Of a stretch of 11,838 nucleotides of DNA, positions 1-7,734 are shown piece by piece. The DNA is from an uncultured Ruminococcus sp. (lineage in GTDB: Bacteria > Bacillota > Clostridia > Oscillospirales > CAG-272). The stretch covers positions 1 to 11,838 of the forward strand of contig CAJKRH010000049.1 in the NCBI GenBank assembly GCA_905202255.1, written 5' to 3'. Made by a program: the position numbers and the translations under genes. A model generated the notes under the pieces. That model ran no database searches and was not told the DNA's origin. It saw only the letters and a list, made by a program, of their open reading frames with translations. How positions within the stretch are numbered: position 1 is the first letter of the stretch; each line of letters begins with the position of its first letter.

Positions 1-363
1 CCCGCCGTATTCTCGCATATATATGTGCTCCTCGCCGTGATGATAAGCTTTGTCATCTTCTCGAGCAAGGATAATCTCGGCGGATTCTCGCAGGGACTTC
101 AGCATATCGGAGCCATGTTCGGCGGTGCTGGCGTGAAATTCTGCTCCTCCGAAACGCTCTATTACCTGCGCGACTATGCCGTTGTGCTCCTCGCGGGCAT
201 CGTCGGTTCAACTCCGCTCATGAAAAATACGGCAAAGAAGCTCTGCGAAAAATGGAAGCCTATCGAATATGCCGCTCCCTTTATCGTAGCCGGCATACTG
301 ATAATCTGCACGGGCGAGCTTGTTGATTCCACTTTCAACCCGTTCCTCTACTTCAATTTCTAA
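1..363 (+). CDS. MBOAT-family O-acyltransferase, C-terminal fragment
   Basis: The reading frame is open from the first base (PAVFSHIYVL...), so the gene starts outside the window and only about 120 C-terminal residues are seen. The visible part is very hydrophobic, with at least three membrane segments: IYVLLAVMISFVIFSS near the start, YAVVLLAGIVG in the middle and AAPFIVAGILIICTG near the end. The pattern HIYVLL-VMISFVIFSS, then IGAMFG, then YYLRDY-VVLLAGIVGSTPLMK, is what I know from the C-termini of AlgI/PatA-type MBOAT proteins. These move acetyl groups across the membrane onto exopolysaccharide or cell-wall polymers. The catalytic His region should lie upstream and is not visible. The next gene starts 12 bases after the stop and codes for a DHHW/AlgX-like protein, the usual partner. 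The class is fairly sure; the substrate is unknown. Confidence 0.8.
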   Translation, partial: PAVFSHIYVLLAVMISFVIFSSKDNLGGFSQGLQHIGAMFGGAGVKFCSSETLYYLRDYAVVLLAGIVGSTPLMKNTAKKLCEKWKPIEYAAPFIVAGILIICTGELVDSTFNPFLYFNF

Positions 364-375
364 GGAGGCAAATAT

Positions 376-1494
376 ATGAAAAGTACAAAAGTAAAAAATA
401 TAATAACCTCCATGGTCTTTGTATTGATAATCGGTGTCCTTTCGATATCGTGCCTTTTCCATGGGGCAAAGGACTATTCCGAATCGGAGAGAAGAAAACT
501 CGAGCAGTTTCCCGAACTGACACTCGGGAATGTGCTCTCAGGTGACTTCTTCAAGAAATTTGAGAAATATGCCGCAGACCAGTTTCCGATGCGTGAGGGC
601 TTCCGCAGTATCAAGTCCGTTTCACGCTTCTATCTGCTCGGCAGACAGGAAAATAACGGCATCTATATCTCAAACGGTATCGCAGTAAAGAAGGAAACGG
701 AAATAAACAGCGACCGCGTCACATCAAATGTGAAGCTCTGGCAAAGCATATGCGATAAATATTTCCCCGATGCCAATATCTATTACAGCGTGATACCGGA
801 TAAGAACTATTACGCTTCGGGAAACAAATATCCGCATTACGATTACAATGAATTCATGAAAATCGTTTCTTCCAATGCTCCGAAGAGTTCGCATTATATC
901 AACATCTTCGATAATCTCACGATTTCCGATTTCTACTCTACGGATATTCACTGGAAGCAGGAAAATATCTACGGCATCGCAGATAAGATAGCCGGTGCCA
1001 TGGGTACAAAAATTGATTCCAAGGACAGCTACAAGATGGAAAATCTCGGCGATTTCTATGGCGTTTATTACGGACAGAGCGCACTTCCCCTCTCTCCCGA
1101 TAAGCTCAATGTGCTGAAGAACAACACCACGGACTGTGCAAAGGTTTATCTCTATGGCTATAAGGACGGCAAATTTGCAAAGAATGAGACCGTGGTCTAC
1201 AATCCCGACGACCTCACATCAAATGACAGATACGATATCTTCCTTTCCGGTCCTGAGTCGCTCGTTGAAATAGAAAATCCGAATAATAAAAACGGCAAGA
1301 CACTCTTTGTATTCCGCGATTCATTCGGTTCTTCGCTCTCTCCCCTTCTTATCTCGGGCTATGAGCGCGTAGTCCTTGTAGATACAAGATATATGGCAAG
1401 CGGACTCCTCAATCAGATAGGCGTGAACACGGAAGCAACCGATGTCCTCTTCATCTACACAACCACAACTCTCAACGATACAATAATGAGATAA
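376..1494 (+). CDS. DHHW-family / AlgX-AlgJ-like SGNH protein
   Basis: A 372-residue protein with one N-terminal membrane anchor or signal segment (about residues 10-30, NIITSMVFVLIIGVLSIS) and a large domain predicted outside the membrane. AAGGAGG at 362-368 lies 7 bases before the ATG and overlaps the stop of the MBOAT gene, so the two are almost certainly one operon. FPELT and FEKYAADQFPMREGFRSIK near the N-terminus, TDIHWK at 189-194 and FRDSFGSSLSPLL near 313-325 are hallmarks of the DHHW/AlgX group. By analogy with AlgX, Asp190, His192 and Ser316 would be the catalytic triad; this is inference. The family signature is DHHW, but here it reads DIHW, with the second position changed and the Asp and His kept. 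Its likely role is final O-acetyl transfer to, or esterase action on, a secreted glycan. Family confident, substrate unknown. Confidence 0.82.
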   Translation: MKSTKVKNIITSMVFVLIIGVLSISCLFHGAKDYSESERRKLEQFPELTLGNVLSGDFFKKFEKYAADQFPMREGFRSIKSVSRFYLLGRQENNGIYISNGIAVKKETEINSDRVTSNVKLWQSICDKYFPDANIYYSVIPDKNYYASGNKYPHYDYNEFMKIVSSNAPKSSHYINIFDNLTISDFYSTDIHWKQENIYGIADKIAGAMGTKIDSKDSYKMENLGDFYGVYYGQSALPLSPDKLNVLKNNTTDCAKVYLYGYKDGKFAKNETVVYNPDDLTSNDRYDIFLSGPESLVEIENPNNKNGKTLFVFRDSFGSSLSPLLISGYERVVLVDTRYMASGLLNQIGVNTEATDVLFIYTTTTLNDTIMR

Positions 1495-1509
1495 TTTATA
1501 TCAGCGTAT

Positions 1510-1553
1510 AAATAGTATAGGCGCACGGCAAAAGCCATGCGCCTATACTATTT
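1510..1553. terminator. Bidirectional intrinsic terminator between convergent genes
   Basis: A 16-bp perfect stem (1510-1525 with 1538-1553: AAATAGTATAGGCGCA and its complement) closes a 12-base loop that holds a further GGC/GCC pairing. The stem starts with AAA and ends with TTT, and T-rich sequence follows on the plus strand, so it can end transcripts from both sides. It sits exactly between the stop of the DHHW gene (1494) and the stop of metK (1561). Confidence 0.85.
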
Positions 1554-1560
1554 ATTTAAC

Positions 1561-2742
1561 TTATTTAACCTTTTCGAGCAGCTTATCTGCTATATCAATC
1601 TTTTCCCATCTTACACCGAGCTCTTCTCTGCCGAAATGACCGAAAGCGGAAAGCTCACGATAGATAGGCGCACGAAGCCCGAAATAGTCGATTATCGCCG
1701 CGGGACGCAGGTCTACAACCTCGGAAACAGCCGCGGCTATCCTGTCATCCGCACAGATTCCCGTGCCGAATGTATTTACATTCACGCAGAGAGGCTTTGC
1801 CACGCCGATGGCATATGCTATCTGCACCTCGCATTTCTTGGCGATGCCTGCCGCCACGATGTTTTTCGCAATGTATCTCGCGGCATAGCAGGCGCTTCTG
1901 TCAACCTTTGTCGGGTCTTTTCCCGAGAAAGCGCCGCCGCCGTGTCTGCCGTAACCGCCGTATGTATCAACGATAATCTTGCGTCCCGTGAGTCCGCTGT
2001 CGCCATCGGGACCGCCGATAACAAATCTGCCCGTCGGATTTACAAAAATCTCGGTCTTGTCATCGATATATTTCGCGGGAACAACAGGCTCTATCACATA
2101 CTTTATGATATCGCGGCGAATCTGCTCGAGCGAAATATCAGCACTGTGCTGAGAAGAAACAACGATATTTGCAAGGCGGATAACCTTGTCGCCCTCATAT
2201 TCCACAGTCACCTGCGTTTTGCCGTCGGGACGGAGATAAGGCAGAGTGCCGTTTTTTCTCACCTCGGTAAGCTTTCTCGAAAGCTCGTTTGCCAGCACAT
2301 AGCCGAAAGGCATATAGCATGGTGTTTCATCACAGGCAAAGCCGAACATCATGCCTTGGTCGCCCGCACCTATCTTCTCATATGCGCTGTCGTCACCCTC
2401 TTTTGCCTCGAGCGAATTATCAACGCCGAGCGCGATATCGGGCGACTGCTTGTGAATCTTGTTTATAACCGTGCAGGTGTCGGCGCAGAAGCCGCAATCG
2501 GGATAGATATAGCCTATCTCGCGCACAGCCTCGCGGACTATTTTCTCTATGTCGATGTCCGCCGTTGTCGTGATTTCGCCCATGACCATCACAAGGTCGG
2601 TCGTAGCGCAGGTCTCGCAGGCTACGCGAGCCATCGGGTCAACAGCATAAATAGCGTCAAGCACGCTGTCGGAAATTCTGTCGCAGACCTTATCGGGATG
2701 ACCGGGGGTCACGGATTCTGTAGCAAAAAATTTTCTCTCCAT
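1561..2742 (-). CDS. metK: S-adenosylmethionine synthase (MetK)
   Basis: A 393-residue protein, normal length for the family, that makes S-adenosylmethionine from methionine and ATP in the cytoplasm. Visible signatures are TESVTPGHPDK at residues 8-18 (ATP site), GAGDQG at 125-130 (the MAT signature), FVIGGPDGDSGLTGRK near 240-254 and the glycine-rich GGGAFSGKDPTKVDRS near 268-283 (ATP/phosphate binding). The ATG is preceded by AAGAGGA at good spacing. The gene is under a SAM-I riboswitch (2782-2911) with its own promoter, so it is shut off when SAM is plentiful. It converges with the DHHW gene. No oddities seen. Confidence 0.98.
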   Translation of the reverse strand: MERKFFATESVTPGHPDKVCDRISDSVLDAIYAVDPMARVACETCATTDLVMVMGEITTTADIDIEKIVREAVREIGYIYPDCGFCADTCTVINKIHKQSPDIALGVDNSLEAKEGDDSAYEKIGAGDQGMMFGFACDETPCYMPFGYVLANELSRKLTEVRKNGTLPYLRPDGKTQVTVEYEGDKVIRLANIVVSSQHSADISLEQIRRDIIKYVIEPVVPAKYIDDKTEIFVNPTGRFVIGGPDGDSGLTGRKIIVDTYGGYGRHGGGAFSGKDPTKVDRSACYAARYIAKNIVAAGIAKKCEVQIAYAIGVAKPLCVNVNTFGTGICADDRIAAAVSEVVDLRPAAIIDYFGLRAPIYRELSAFGHFGREELGVRWEKIDIADKLLEKVK

Positions 2743-2781
2743 TTATTTTTCCTCTTCGTTTTTATTTTCGTCTTATACATT

Positions 2782-2812
2782 AAAAAAAGCCCCCGGGTTA
2801 TCCCCCGAGGGC
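2782..2812 (-). terminator. Rho-independent terminator of the SAM-I riboswitch
   Basis: On the minus strand, GCCCTCGGG (2812-2804) pairs with CCCGGGGGC (2797-2789) around the loop GGATAA, and seven T residues follow at 2788-2782. A competing antiterminator can form: TCGGG inside the left terminator arm (2808-2804) pairs with CCCGA just before the aptamer 3' arm (2844-2840), and GAGCA of the P1 3' arm pairs with TGCTC. SAM binding stabilises P1 and would release the terminator. Confidence 0.95.
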
Positions 2813-2831
2813 GAGCATATCATACTTTTTG

Positions 2832-2911
2832 CTCATCTATCGGGAATTGGCACCTTGTAAAAACAGGTTGCCGGGCTTCATCGGGCCAGTCCCTCCGCCA
2901 CTCTTGATAAG
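2832..2911 (-). promoter_or_regulatory. SAM-I (S-box) riboswitch aptamer controlling metK
   Basis: Reading the minus strand from 2911, the sequence shows the S-box landmarks in order: CTTATCAAGAG, GGCGGAGGGACTGGCCCGA, TGAAGCCCGGCAACC, GGTGCCAATTCC and GATGAG. P1 forms between CTTATC (2911-2906) and GATGAG (2837-2832). The RNA senses S-adenosylmethionine and controls metK by premature transcription termination (terminator at 2782-2812). The predicted transcription start lies at about 2913, immediately before the aptamer. Confidence 0.97.
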
Positions 2912-2919
2912 ACTATATA

Positions 2920-2948
2920 AGTATACAGTATATATCGAATTTTGTCAA
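2920..2948 (-). promoter_or_regulatory. Promoter of the metK riboswitch transcript
   Basis: On the minus strand, TTGACA (2948-2943), a 17-base spacer and TATACT (2925-2920) form a near-perfect sigma-A promoter. The implied start at about 2913 sits at the 5' end of the SAM-I aptamer. The -35 box begins only 7 bases after the stop codon of the upstream gene (2956), and I see no terminator between them. Read-through from the ribU operon would therefore also meet the SAM switch. Confidence 0.9.
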
Positions 2949-2955
2949 TAGTTTT

Positions 2956-3423
2956 TTAAAAAAGTCCTACTATGAATTTTACAAGCTGCGAACCGAAAGT
3001 CATGATAAGACCCGCCGTCAGCACGCCTGCGCAGATAGAAATTATCGCCTTTTTCTTCGACATTCCGAAAACGGAAGCCACGAGCGCGCCTGTCCATGCG
3101 CCTGTGCCGGGAAGCGGTATCGCAACGAAGATGTAAAGTCCCCATGTGGCATATTTTTCTATCTTTTCTCTGTTTTTCTCAGCCTTTTCATAGAGCCAGT
3201 TTGAAATTTTCACGAATAATTTCACCTTGCATCCGCGCATCCATTTCAGTATGGCGTTTATAAAAAGGAGAATGAACGGAACGGGGACGCAGTTGCCTAT
3301 GATGGAGACTATAAGTGTCCAGTGCCAAGGGAGCCCCATTGCCGTGCCTATCGGAACGGCACCGCGAAGCTCTATTATCGGCACCATAGAGATAAAGAAC
3401 ACATAGAGATATTTTTTTAGCAT
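2956..3423 (-). CDS. COG2426-type small membrane protein (putative small multidrug export family)
   Basis: A 155-residue membrane protein. Segments: YLYVFFISMVPIIELRGAVPIG at the N-terminus, WTLIVSIIGNCVPVPFILLFINAIL, then a charged stretch (KAEKNREKIEKY, about 79-90), then TWGLYIFVAIPLPGTGAWTGALVASVFGM, and a final hydrophobic segment to the C-terminus. The motifs ELRGAVPIG and PLPGTGAWTGAL are those I know from the COG2426/Sm_multidrug_ex family, distantly related to DedA proteins. The export annotation of this family is weakly supported, so its function is best called unknown. The ATG lies 7 bases after the ribU stop, with GAGGG overlapping that stop as a modest binding site. It is therefore translated from the ribU mRNA and falls under the FMN switch at transcript level. 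Confidence 0.85.
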   Translation of the reverse strand: MLKKYLYVFFISMVPIIELRGAVPIGTAMGLPWHWTLIVSIIGNCVPVPFILLFINAILKWMRGCKVKLFVKISNWLYEKAEKNREKIEKYATWGLYIFVAIPLPGTGAWTGALVASVFGMSKKKAIISICAGVLTAGLIMTFGSQLVKFIVGLF

Positions 3424-3430
3424 AAAGCCC

Positions 3431-4024
3431 TCATTTTCTGCCCTTGATTATAGGCGAGAGTTTCTTGTATATCGGAAGCGAAAGCGCAAATGTCACCATG
3501 CCTTTTATAAATGTGAAAGGCATATTGAAAATGAAAAGCGCCTGCCAGAGATTTCGTATGTTGGGGTTCACTGCCTGATAAAGACCGAGAACCATTTCGC
3601 TCTTCCAGCCTATCAGCGAGAAAAGCGGGTAGATTATGAAATAATTTGAGAAAACGCCTGCCACAGCCATAGTCAATGCACCGATAAGTGCTGCCACGGC
3701 AGCGCCCTTTCTTGTTTTGTGATGCTTATATATCGTTCCCGCCGTAACGGCAAAAATACAGCTGAGAATGAAATTCGAAAGCTCGCCGACGCCACCCGTG
3801 GTAGTGAAGATGAGTTTTATCAGGTTTTTTATCAGCGCCACAGCGGCACCGCCAAGCGGACCTATGGCAAATGAAGCGATAAGCACGGGAAGCTCGGAAA
3901 AATCGAATTTAATAAAGCTCGGCATCAGCGGAACATTGAAGCTAAGCATCATGAGTACAGCCGCGACGGCGGAAAATACAGCCGTTACGGTAATATAGCG
4001 CAGGGAAATACCTTTGGTTTTCAT
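3431..4024 (-). CDS. ribU: Riboflavin ECF transporter S component (RibU)
   Basis: A 197-residue, very hydrophobic protein with about six membrane segments and a basic C-terminal tail (SPIIKGRK). The N-terminal segment (ITVTAVFSAVAAVLMMLSF) is followed by FIKFDFSELPVLIASFAIGPLGGAAVALIKN, a pattern typical of RibU-type S components. NPNIRN and FNMPFTFIKGMVTFALSLPIYKKL near the end also fit. It captures riboflavin in the membrane and works with the shared EcfA/EcfA'/EcfT module, which is not in this window. The upstream FMN riboswitch (4037-4144) strongly supports a flavin substrate. GAGGTG lies 8 bases before the ATG. It is first in a two-gene unit with the COG2426-type gene. Confidence 0.93.
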   Translation of the reverse strand: MKTKGISLRYITVTAVFSAVAAVLMMLSFNVPLMPSFIKFDFSELPVLIASFAIGPLGGAAVALIKNLIKLIFTTTGGVGELSNFILSCIFAVTAGTIYKHHKTRKGAAVAALIGALTMAVAGVFSNYFIIYPLFSLIGWKSEMVLGLYQAVNPNIRNLWQALFIFNMPFTFIKGMVTFALSLPIYKKLSPIIKGRK

Positions 4025-4036
4025 TTTTTATACACC

Positions 4037-4144
4037 TCTTTTTTCATCCGGACTTTTACCGTCGGTCAGAGAATCGCACTCTGTCAGGCATTTTTTGCCG
4101 CGCGGACTATACCGCCGATATGGAATTTCACCATTCCCCAAAGA
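4037..4144 (-). promoter_or_regulatory. FMN (RFN) riboswitch controlling ribU
   Basis: On the minus strand the RFN landmarks appear in order: TCTTTGGGG, GGTGAAATTCC, CGGCGGTATAGTCCGCG, a variable GGCAAAAAATGCC hairpin, CAGAGTGCGATTCTCTG, CCGACGGTAAAAGTCCGGATG and a closing AAAGA. P1 pairs TCTTT (4144-4140) with AAAGA (4041-4037). The closing strand runs directly into the ribU Shine-Dalgarno sequence GAGGTG (4038-4033), and only 12 bases lie between aptamer and ATG. There is no room for a terminator hairpin, so binding of FMN probably blocks translation rather than ending transcription. Confidence 0.95.
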
Positions 4145-4150
4145 TTGTAT

Positions 4151-4181
4151 TCGGGAAATTTTCCCGATATCACATTTTATA
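4151..4181 (-). promoter_or_regulatory. Candidate ribU promoter -10 region and 5' mini-hairpin
   Basis: TATAAA (minus strand, 4181-4176) is a plausible -10 box placed to start transcription just before the FMN aptamer, but I cannot find a convincing -35 box 16-18 bases further up. Between it and the aptamer, TCGGGA and TCCCGA (4151-4167) form a small hairpin near the presumed 5' end of the mRNA. Weak evidence. Confidence 0.35.
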
Positions 4182-4195
4182 CAATTGTTTTATTT

Positions 4196-4223
4196 GATTT
4201 GCCGCCGAAAAACGGCGCAAATC
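4196..4223. other. Imperfect inverted repeat between tuf terminator and ribU promoter
   Basis: GATTTGC plus GCCG pair with CGGC plus GCAAATC around AAAAA/TTTTT, with one bulged base: about 11 base pairs. On the minus strand no T-tract follows it, so it is not a clear terminator. It could be a second, backup stem after tuf or an operator for the ribU promoter. Function not determined. Confidence 0.5.
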
Positions 4224-4228
4224 ATGAA

Positions 4229-4275
4229 AAAAACGACTAAAAGAAAAGTTTCGGGGCGGATATCCGCCCCGAAAC
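4229..4275 (-). terminator. Strong terminator after tuf (end of str operon)
   Basis: A perfect 12-bp GC-rich stem (GTTTCGGGGCGG, 4248-4259, with its complement 4264-4275, loop ATAT) is followed on the minus strand by TTTTCTTTT and then TTTTTTT. It lies 43 bases after the tuf stop codon and should end str operon transcription before the ribU unit. Confidence 0.93.
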
Positions 4276-4318
4276 AGACAAAAGTCAATTTACAAAACCG
4301 ATATTCTGCGATAAATAC

Positions 4319-5524
4319 TTATGCGAGAATCTCAGCAACGACGCCTGAACCAACTGTTCTGCCGCCTTCACGAATAGCGAAACGAAGTCCCTTTTCGCAA
4401 GCGATAGGAGAGATGAGTTCAACTGTCATATCAACGTTATCACCGGGGCGGCACATTTCAACGCCTTCGGGAAGCTCGATAACGCCTGTAACATCTGTTG
4501 TTCTGAAGTAGAACTGAGGTCTGTAGCCTGCGAAGAAGGGTTTCTTACGGCCGCCTTCTTTTTCTGTCAGAACATAAACGTGACCGATGAATTTTGTGTG
4601 AGCATTTACAGAGCCGGGCTTGCAGAGAACCTGTCCTCTTTCGATTTCGTCCTTAGCAATACCACGGAGAAGAGCGCCTATGTTATCGCCTGCTTCAGCC
4701 TGGTCAAGAAGCTTCTTGAACATTTCAACACCGGTAACTGTTGTTGTCTTCTTCTCTTCTGTGAGACCGACGATTTCAACTACATCGCCAACCTTAACTG
4801 TACCTCTCTCAACTCTACCTGTAGCAACTGTGCCACGGCCGGAGATGGAGAATACATCCTCGACAGGCATAAGGAAGGGGAGATCTGCCTTTCTGTCAGG
4901 AGTAGGAATATAGGAGTCAACTGCTGCCATGAGCTCAAGGATAGGAGCATATTCGGGAGCGTTGATATCTGTGCTTGTGCTCTCGAGAGCTGCACGAGCG
5001 GAACCGCGGATGATAGGAGTATCATCGCCCGGGAAGTCGTACTGATTGAGAAGGTCACGAACATCCATTTCAACGAGTTCGAGAAGCTCTTCGTCGTCTA
5101 CGAGGTCGCACTTGTTAAGGAATACGACGATTGCAGGAACACCAACCTGACGAGCAAGAAGTACATGCTCGCGTGTCTGCTGCAGAGGACCGTCGGAAGC
5201 TGCAACAACGAGGATGGCACCATCCATCTGAGCAGCACCTGTGATCATGTTCTTTACATAGTCAGCGTGTCCGGGGCAGTCAACGTGAGCATAGTGACGG
5301 TTAGCCGTTTCATACTCAACGTGTCTTGTGTTGATTGTGATACCTCTTGCCTTCTCTTCGGGAGCGTTATCGATCTGGTCATACTTGAGGAACTCGATGT
5401 TGGAGTTTGTGAGAGCAAGAGTCTTTGTGATAGCCGCGGTAAGAGTTGTCTTGCCGTGGTCAACGTGTCCAATTGTACCAATGTTAACGTGGGGTTTTGT
5501 TCTTTCGAATTTAGCCTTTGCCAT
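4319..5524 (-). CDS. tuf: Translation elongation factor Tu (EF-Tu)
   Basis: A 401-residue GTPase that brings aminoacyl-tRNA to the ribosomal A site. GTP-binding motifs: GHVDHGKT at 19-26 (G1), RGITI at 60-64 (G2), DCPGH at 82-86 (G3), NKCD at 137-140 (G4) and GSAR at 174-177 (G5; many EF-Tu proteins have SAL here). Domains II and III follow, with GRGTVATGRVERG and the C-terminal FAIREGGRTVGSGVV. The ATG has AAGGAGG upstream at good spacing. It is the last gene of the operon, 55 bases after fusA, and is followed by a strong terminator. Only one tuf copy is seen here. Confidence 0.99.
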   Translation of the reverse strand: MAKAKFERTKPHVNIGTIGHVDHGKTTLTAAITKTLALTNSNIEFLKYDQIDNAPEEKARGITINTRHVEYETANRHYAHVDCPGHADYVKNMITGAAQMDGAILVVAASDGPLQQTREHVLLARQVGVPAIVVFLNKCDLVDDEELLELVEMDVRDLLNQYDFPGDDTPIIRGSARAALESTSTDINAPEYAPILELMAAVDSYIPTPDRKADLPFLMPVEDVFSISGRGTVATGRVERGTVKVGDVVEIVGLTEEKKTTTVTGVEMFKKLLDQAEAGDNIGALLRGIAKDEIERGQVLCKPGSVNAHTKFIGHVYVLTEKEGGRKKPFFAGYRPQFYFRTTDVTGVIELPEGVEMCRPGDNVDMTVELISPIACEKGLRFAIREGGRTVGSGVVAEILA

Positions 5525-5579
5525 TGTAAAATCCTCCTTGGTTTTAAGTTTTTCTTATTTTTGATTTTCAGAAACGAAA

Positions 5580-7655
5580 TTATTTCTTTCTGCCGTTGAT
5601 TATCTCTTCGGCAATGTTCTTCGGAACCTCTGCGAAGTGGCTGGGTTCCATCGAATATACACCGCGTCCCTGTGTTCTGGAACGGAGGTCGGTAGCATAT
5701 CCGAACATTTCTGCAAGCGGAATGAAAGCAGTAATCTGCTGTGCGCCTGCTACAGGCTCCATGGACTGGATAGCACCGCGGCGGGAGCTTACATCTCCCA
5801 TTACATCGCCCATATAGTCGTCCGGCGTAACGATTGTAACCTTCATTATCGGCTCTGTGAGTACCGGTGAAGCTTTTCTCATGGCGTTCTTGAAAGCCAT
5901 AGAACCGGCTATCTTGAATGCCATTTCAGACGAGTCAACTTCATGGTAAGAACCGTCGTTCAGGGTAACCTTTACGTCAACTACATTGTAGCCCGCGAGA
6001 ACACCTGCCTGCATTGCGCCGCGGATACCTGCATCAACAGCGGGGATATACTCTTTCGGTATAGCGCCGCCAACGACCTTGTTGATGAATTCGTATCCCT
6101 TGCCGGGTTCGTTGGGTTCGATAGTAATCTTGACATGACCATACTGGCCTTTACCGCCGGACTGTCTTGCATACTTGCAATCTTCGTCCACAGCCTTTTT
6201 GATTGTTTCCTTGTAAGAAACCTGAGGCTTGCCTACATTTGCCTCTACCTTGAATTCACGCAGAAGTCTGTCTACGATGATTTCGAGGTGAAGCTCGCCC
6301 ATGCCGGCGATGATTGTCTGACCTGTTTCCTCGTCCGTATAAACGCGGAATGTCGGGTCTTCCTCGGCAAGCTTGGAAAGTGCGATACCCATTTTTTCCT
6401 GACCTGCTTTTGTCTTGGGCTCTATGGCAACCTTGATAACAGGCTCCGGGAATTCCATGGATTCGAGAACGATAGGATGCTTTTCGTCGCAAAGAGTGTT
6501 ACCTGTTGTGGTGTTCTTTGTTCCGACTACGGCTGCGATATCGCCGCTGTAGCATACATCGATATCCTTTCTCTCGTTTGCGTGCATCTGGAGGATACGA
6601 CCGAAGCGCTCTCTCTGATGCTTGTTTGTGTTATATGCTGTTTCGCCTGCTGCGATTTTGCCCGAGTATACGCGGAAGAAGCAAAGCTTTCCTACATAAG
6701 GGTCGGTCATAATCTTGAAAGCGAGAGCCGCAAAAGGCTCGTCATCGGAAGAGATTCTGTCCTCTTCCTCACCTGTATCGGGGTTTACACCCTTGATAGC
6801 CGGAACATCTGTAGGTGCAGGCATATAGTCAACGATTGCATCCAGAAGCTTCTGAACGCCCTTGTTCTTATATGATGTACCGCAGACAACGGGAACGATT
6901 TTGTTTGCAATCGTAGCCGCGCGGATGGCTTTCTTGAGTTCTTCCGTGGTGATTTCCTCACCTGCGCAATACTTCTCGAAGAGCGCATCGTCTGTTTCGG
7001 CAACAGATTCTACCATTTTTGTTCTGTATTCGTTTGCGAGCTCGACCATATCCTCGGGAATGGGTTCTACACGAATGTCCTTACCGAGATCATCATAATA
7101 AACATCGGATTCCATGTTCACAAGGTCGACTATGCCGCGGAAAGTAGCTTCTTTTCCGATGGGAAGCTGTATCGGTACAGGATTTGCTTTAAGTCTGTCC
7201 TTAATCATCTTCACCACGCGATAGAAGTCCGCACCTGTTATGTCCATCTTATTGACATAGCACATTCTCGGAACGCCGTACTTATCTGCCTGACGCCAAA
7301 CGGTTTCAGACTGAGGCTCAACGCCGCCCTTTGCGCAGAGAACAGTAACGGAACCGTCCAGTACGCGGAGTGAACGCTCAACCTCTACAGTAAAGTCAAC
7401 ATGTCCGGGTGTATCGATAATGTTGATACGATTCTGCTTCCAGTAGCAGGTTGTAGCGGCGGAGGTGATTGTGATACCTCTCTCCTGCTCCTGCTCCATC
7501 CAGTCCATCGTAGCTCCACCGTCGTGAACTTCGCCGAGCTTATGTGTCTTGCCCGTATAGAAAAGTATTCTTTCCGTAGTGGTGGTCTTACCCGCATCGA
7601 TATGAGCCATTATACCAATATTTCTGGTACGCTCAAGTGGATATTCTCTCGACAT
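5580..7655 (-). CDS. fusA: Translation elongation factor G (EF-G)
   Basis: A 691-residue, full-length EF-G that drives ribosomal translocation and, with RRF, ribosome recycling. Motifs: AHIDAGKTT at 17-25 (G1), RGITI at 59-63, DTPGH at 81-85 (G3) and NKMD at 135-138 (G4). ARQSGGKGQYGHVKI in domain IV and SRRGAIQSMEP with EMFGYATDLRSRTQGRG near the C-terminus are typical of the housekeeping form. AAGGAG precedes the ATG. It sits between rpsG (77-base gap) and tuf (55-base gap), the classic str order, which supports the housekeeping paralogue rather than a FusA2 or TetM-like protein. Confidence 0.99.
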   Translation of the reverse strand: MSREYPLERTRNIGIMAHIDAGKTTTTERILFYTGKTHKLGEVHDGGATMDWMEQEQERGITITSAATTCYWKQNRINIIDTPGHVDFTVEVERSLRVLDGSVTVLCAKGGVEPQSETVWRQADKYGVPRMCYVNKMDITGADFYRVVKMIKDRLKANPVPIQLPIGKEATFRGIVDLVNMESDVYYDDLGKDIRVEPIPEDMVELANEYRTKMVESVAETDDALFEKYCAGEEITTEELKKAIRAATIANKIVPVVCGTSYKNKGVQKLLDAIVDYMPAPTDVPAIKGVNPDTGEEEDRISSDDEPFAALAFKIMTDPYVGKLCFFRVYSGKIAAGETAYNTNKHQRERFGRILQMHANERKDIDVCYSGDIAAVVGTKNTTTGNTLCDEKHPIVLESMEFPEPVIKVAIEPKTKAGQEKMGIALSKLAEEDPTFRVYTDEETGQTIIAGMGELHLEIIVDRLLREFKVEANVGKPQVSYKETIKKAVDEDCKYARQSGGKGQYGHVKITIEPNEPGKGYEFINKVVGGAIPKEYIPAVDAGIRGAMQAGVLAGYNVVDVKVTLNDGSYHEVDSSEMAFKIAGSMAFKNAMRKASPVLTEPIMKVTIVTPDDYMGDVMGDVSSRRGAIQSMEPVAGAQQITAFIPLAEMFGYATDLRSRTQGRGVYSMEPSHFAEVPKNIAEEIINGRKK

Positions 7656-7697
7656 ATATAGCTCCTTAATTTTTTATGGGTTGTTTTTGTTTTTTAT

Positions 7698-7734
7698 GAT
7701 TACGCTATGCCGCAGTGCGTCCGGCACGATAATC
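7698..7734 (-). other. Intercistronic hairpin directly after rpsG
   Basis: On the minus strand GATTA (7734-7730, overlapping the rpsG stop) pairs with TAATC (7702-7698), and inside it TGCCG pairs with CGGCA (7726-7722 and 7712-7708). A-rich, not T-rich, sequence follows, so it is not a standard terminator. It may protect the rpsG mRNA end or tune the rpsG-to-fusA expression ratio. Function is inference. Confidence 0.5.

Noticed and set aside
1537..2907. A 456-codon plus-strand open frame opposite metK
   Set aside because: It is the antisense of metK and its riboswitch; metK is certain, and the antisense product has no family features.
4580..6875. Long plus-strand frames opposite tuf and fusA (339 and 310 codons)
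   Set aside because: Antisense shadows created by biased codon use in highly expressed genes; Cys/Val/Leu-rich and without binding sites.
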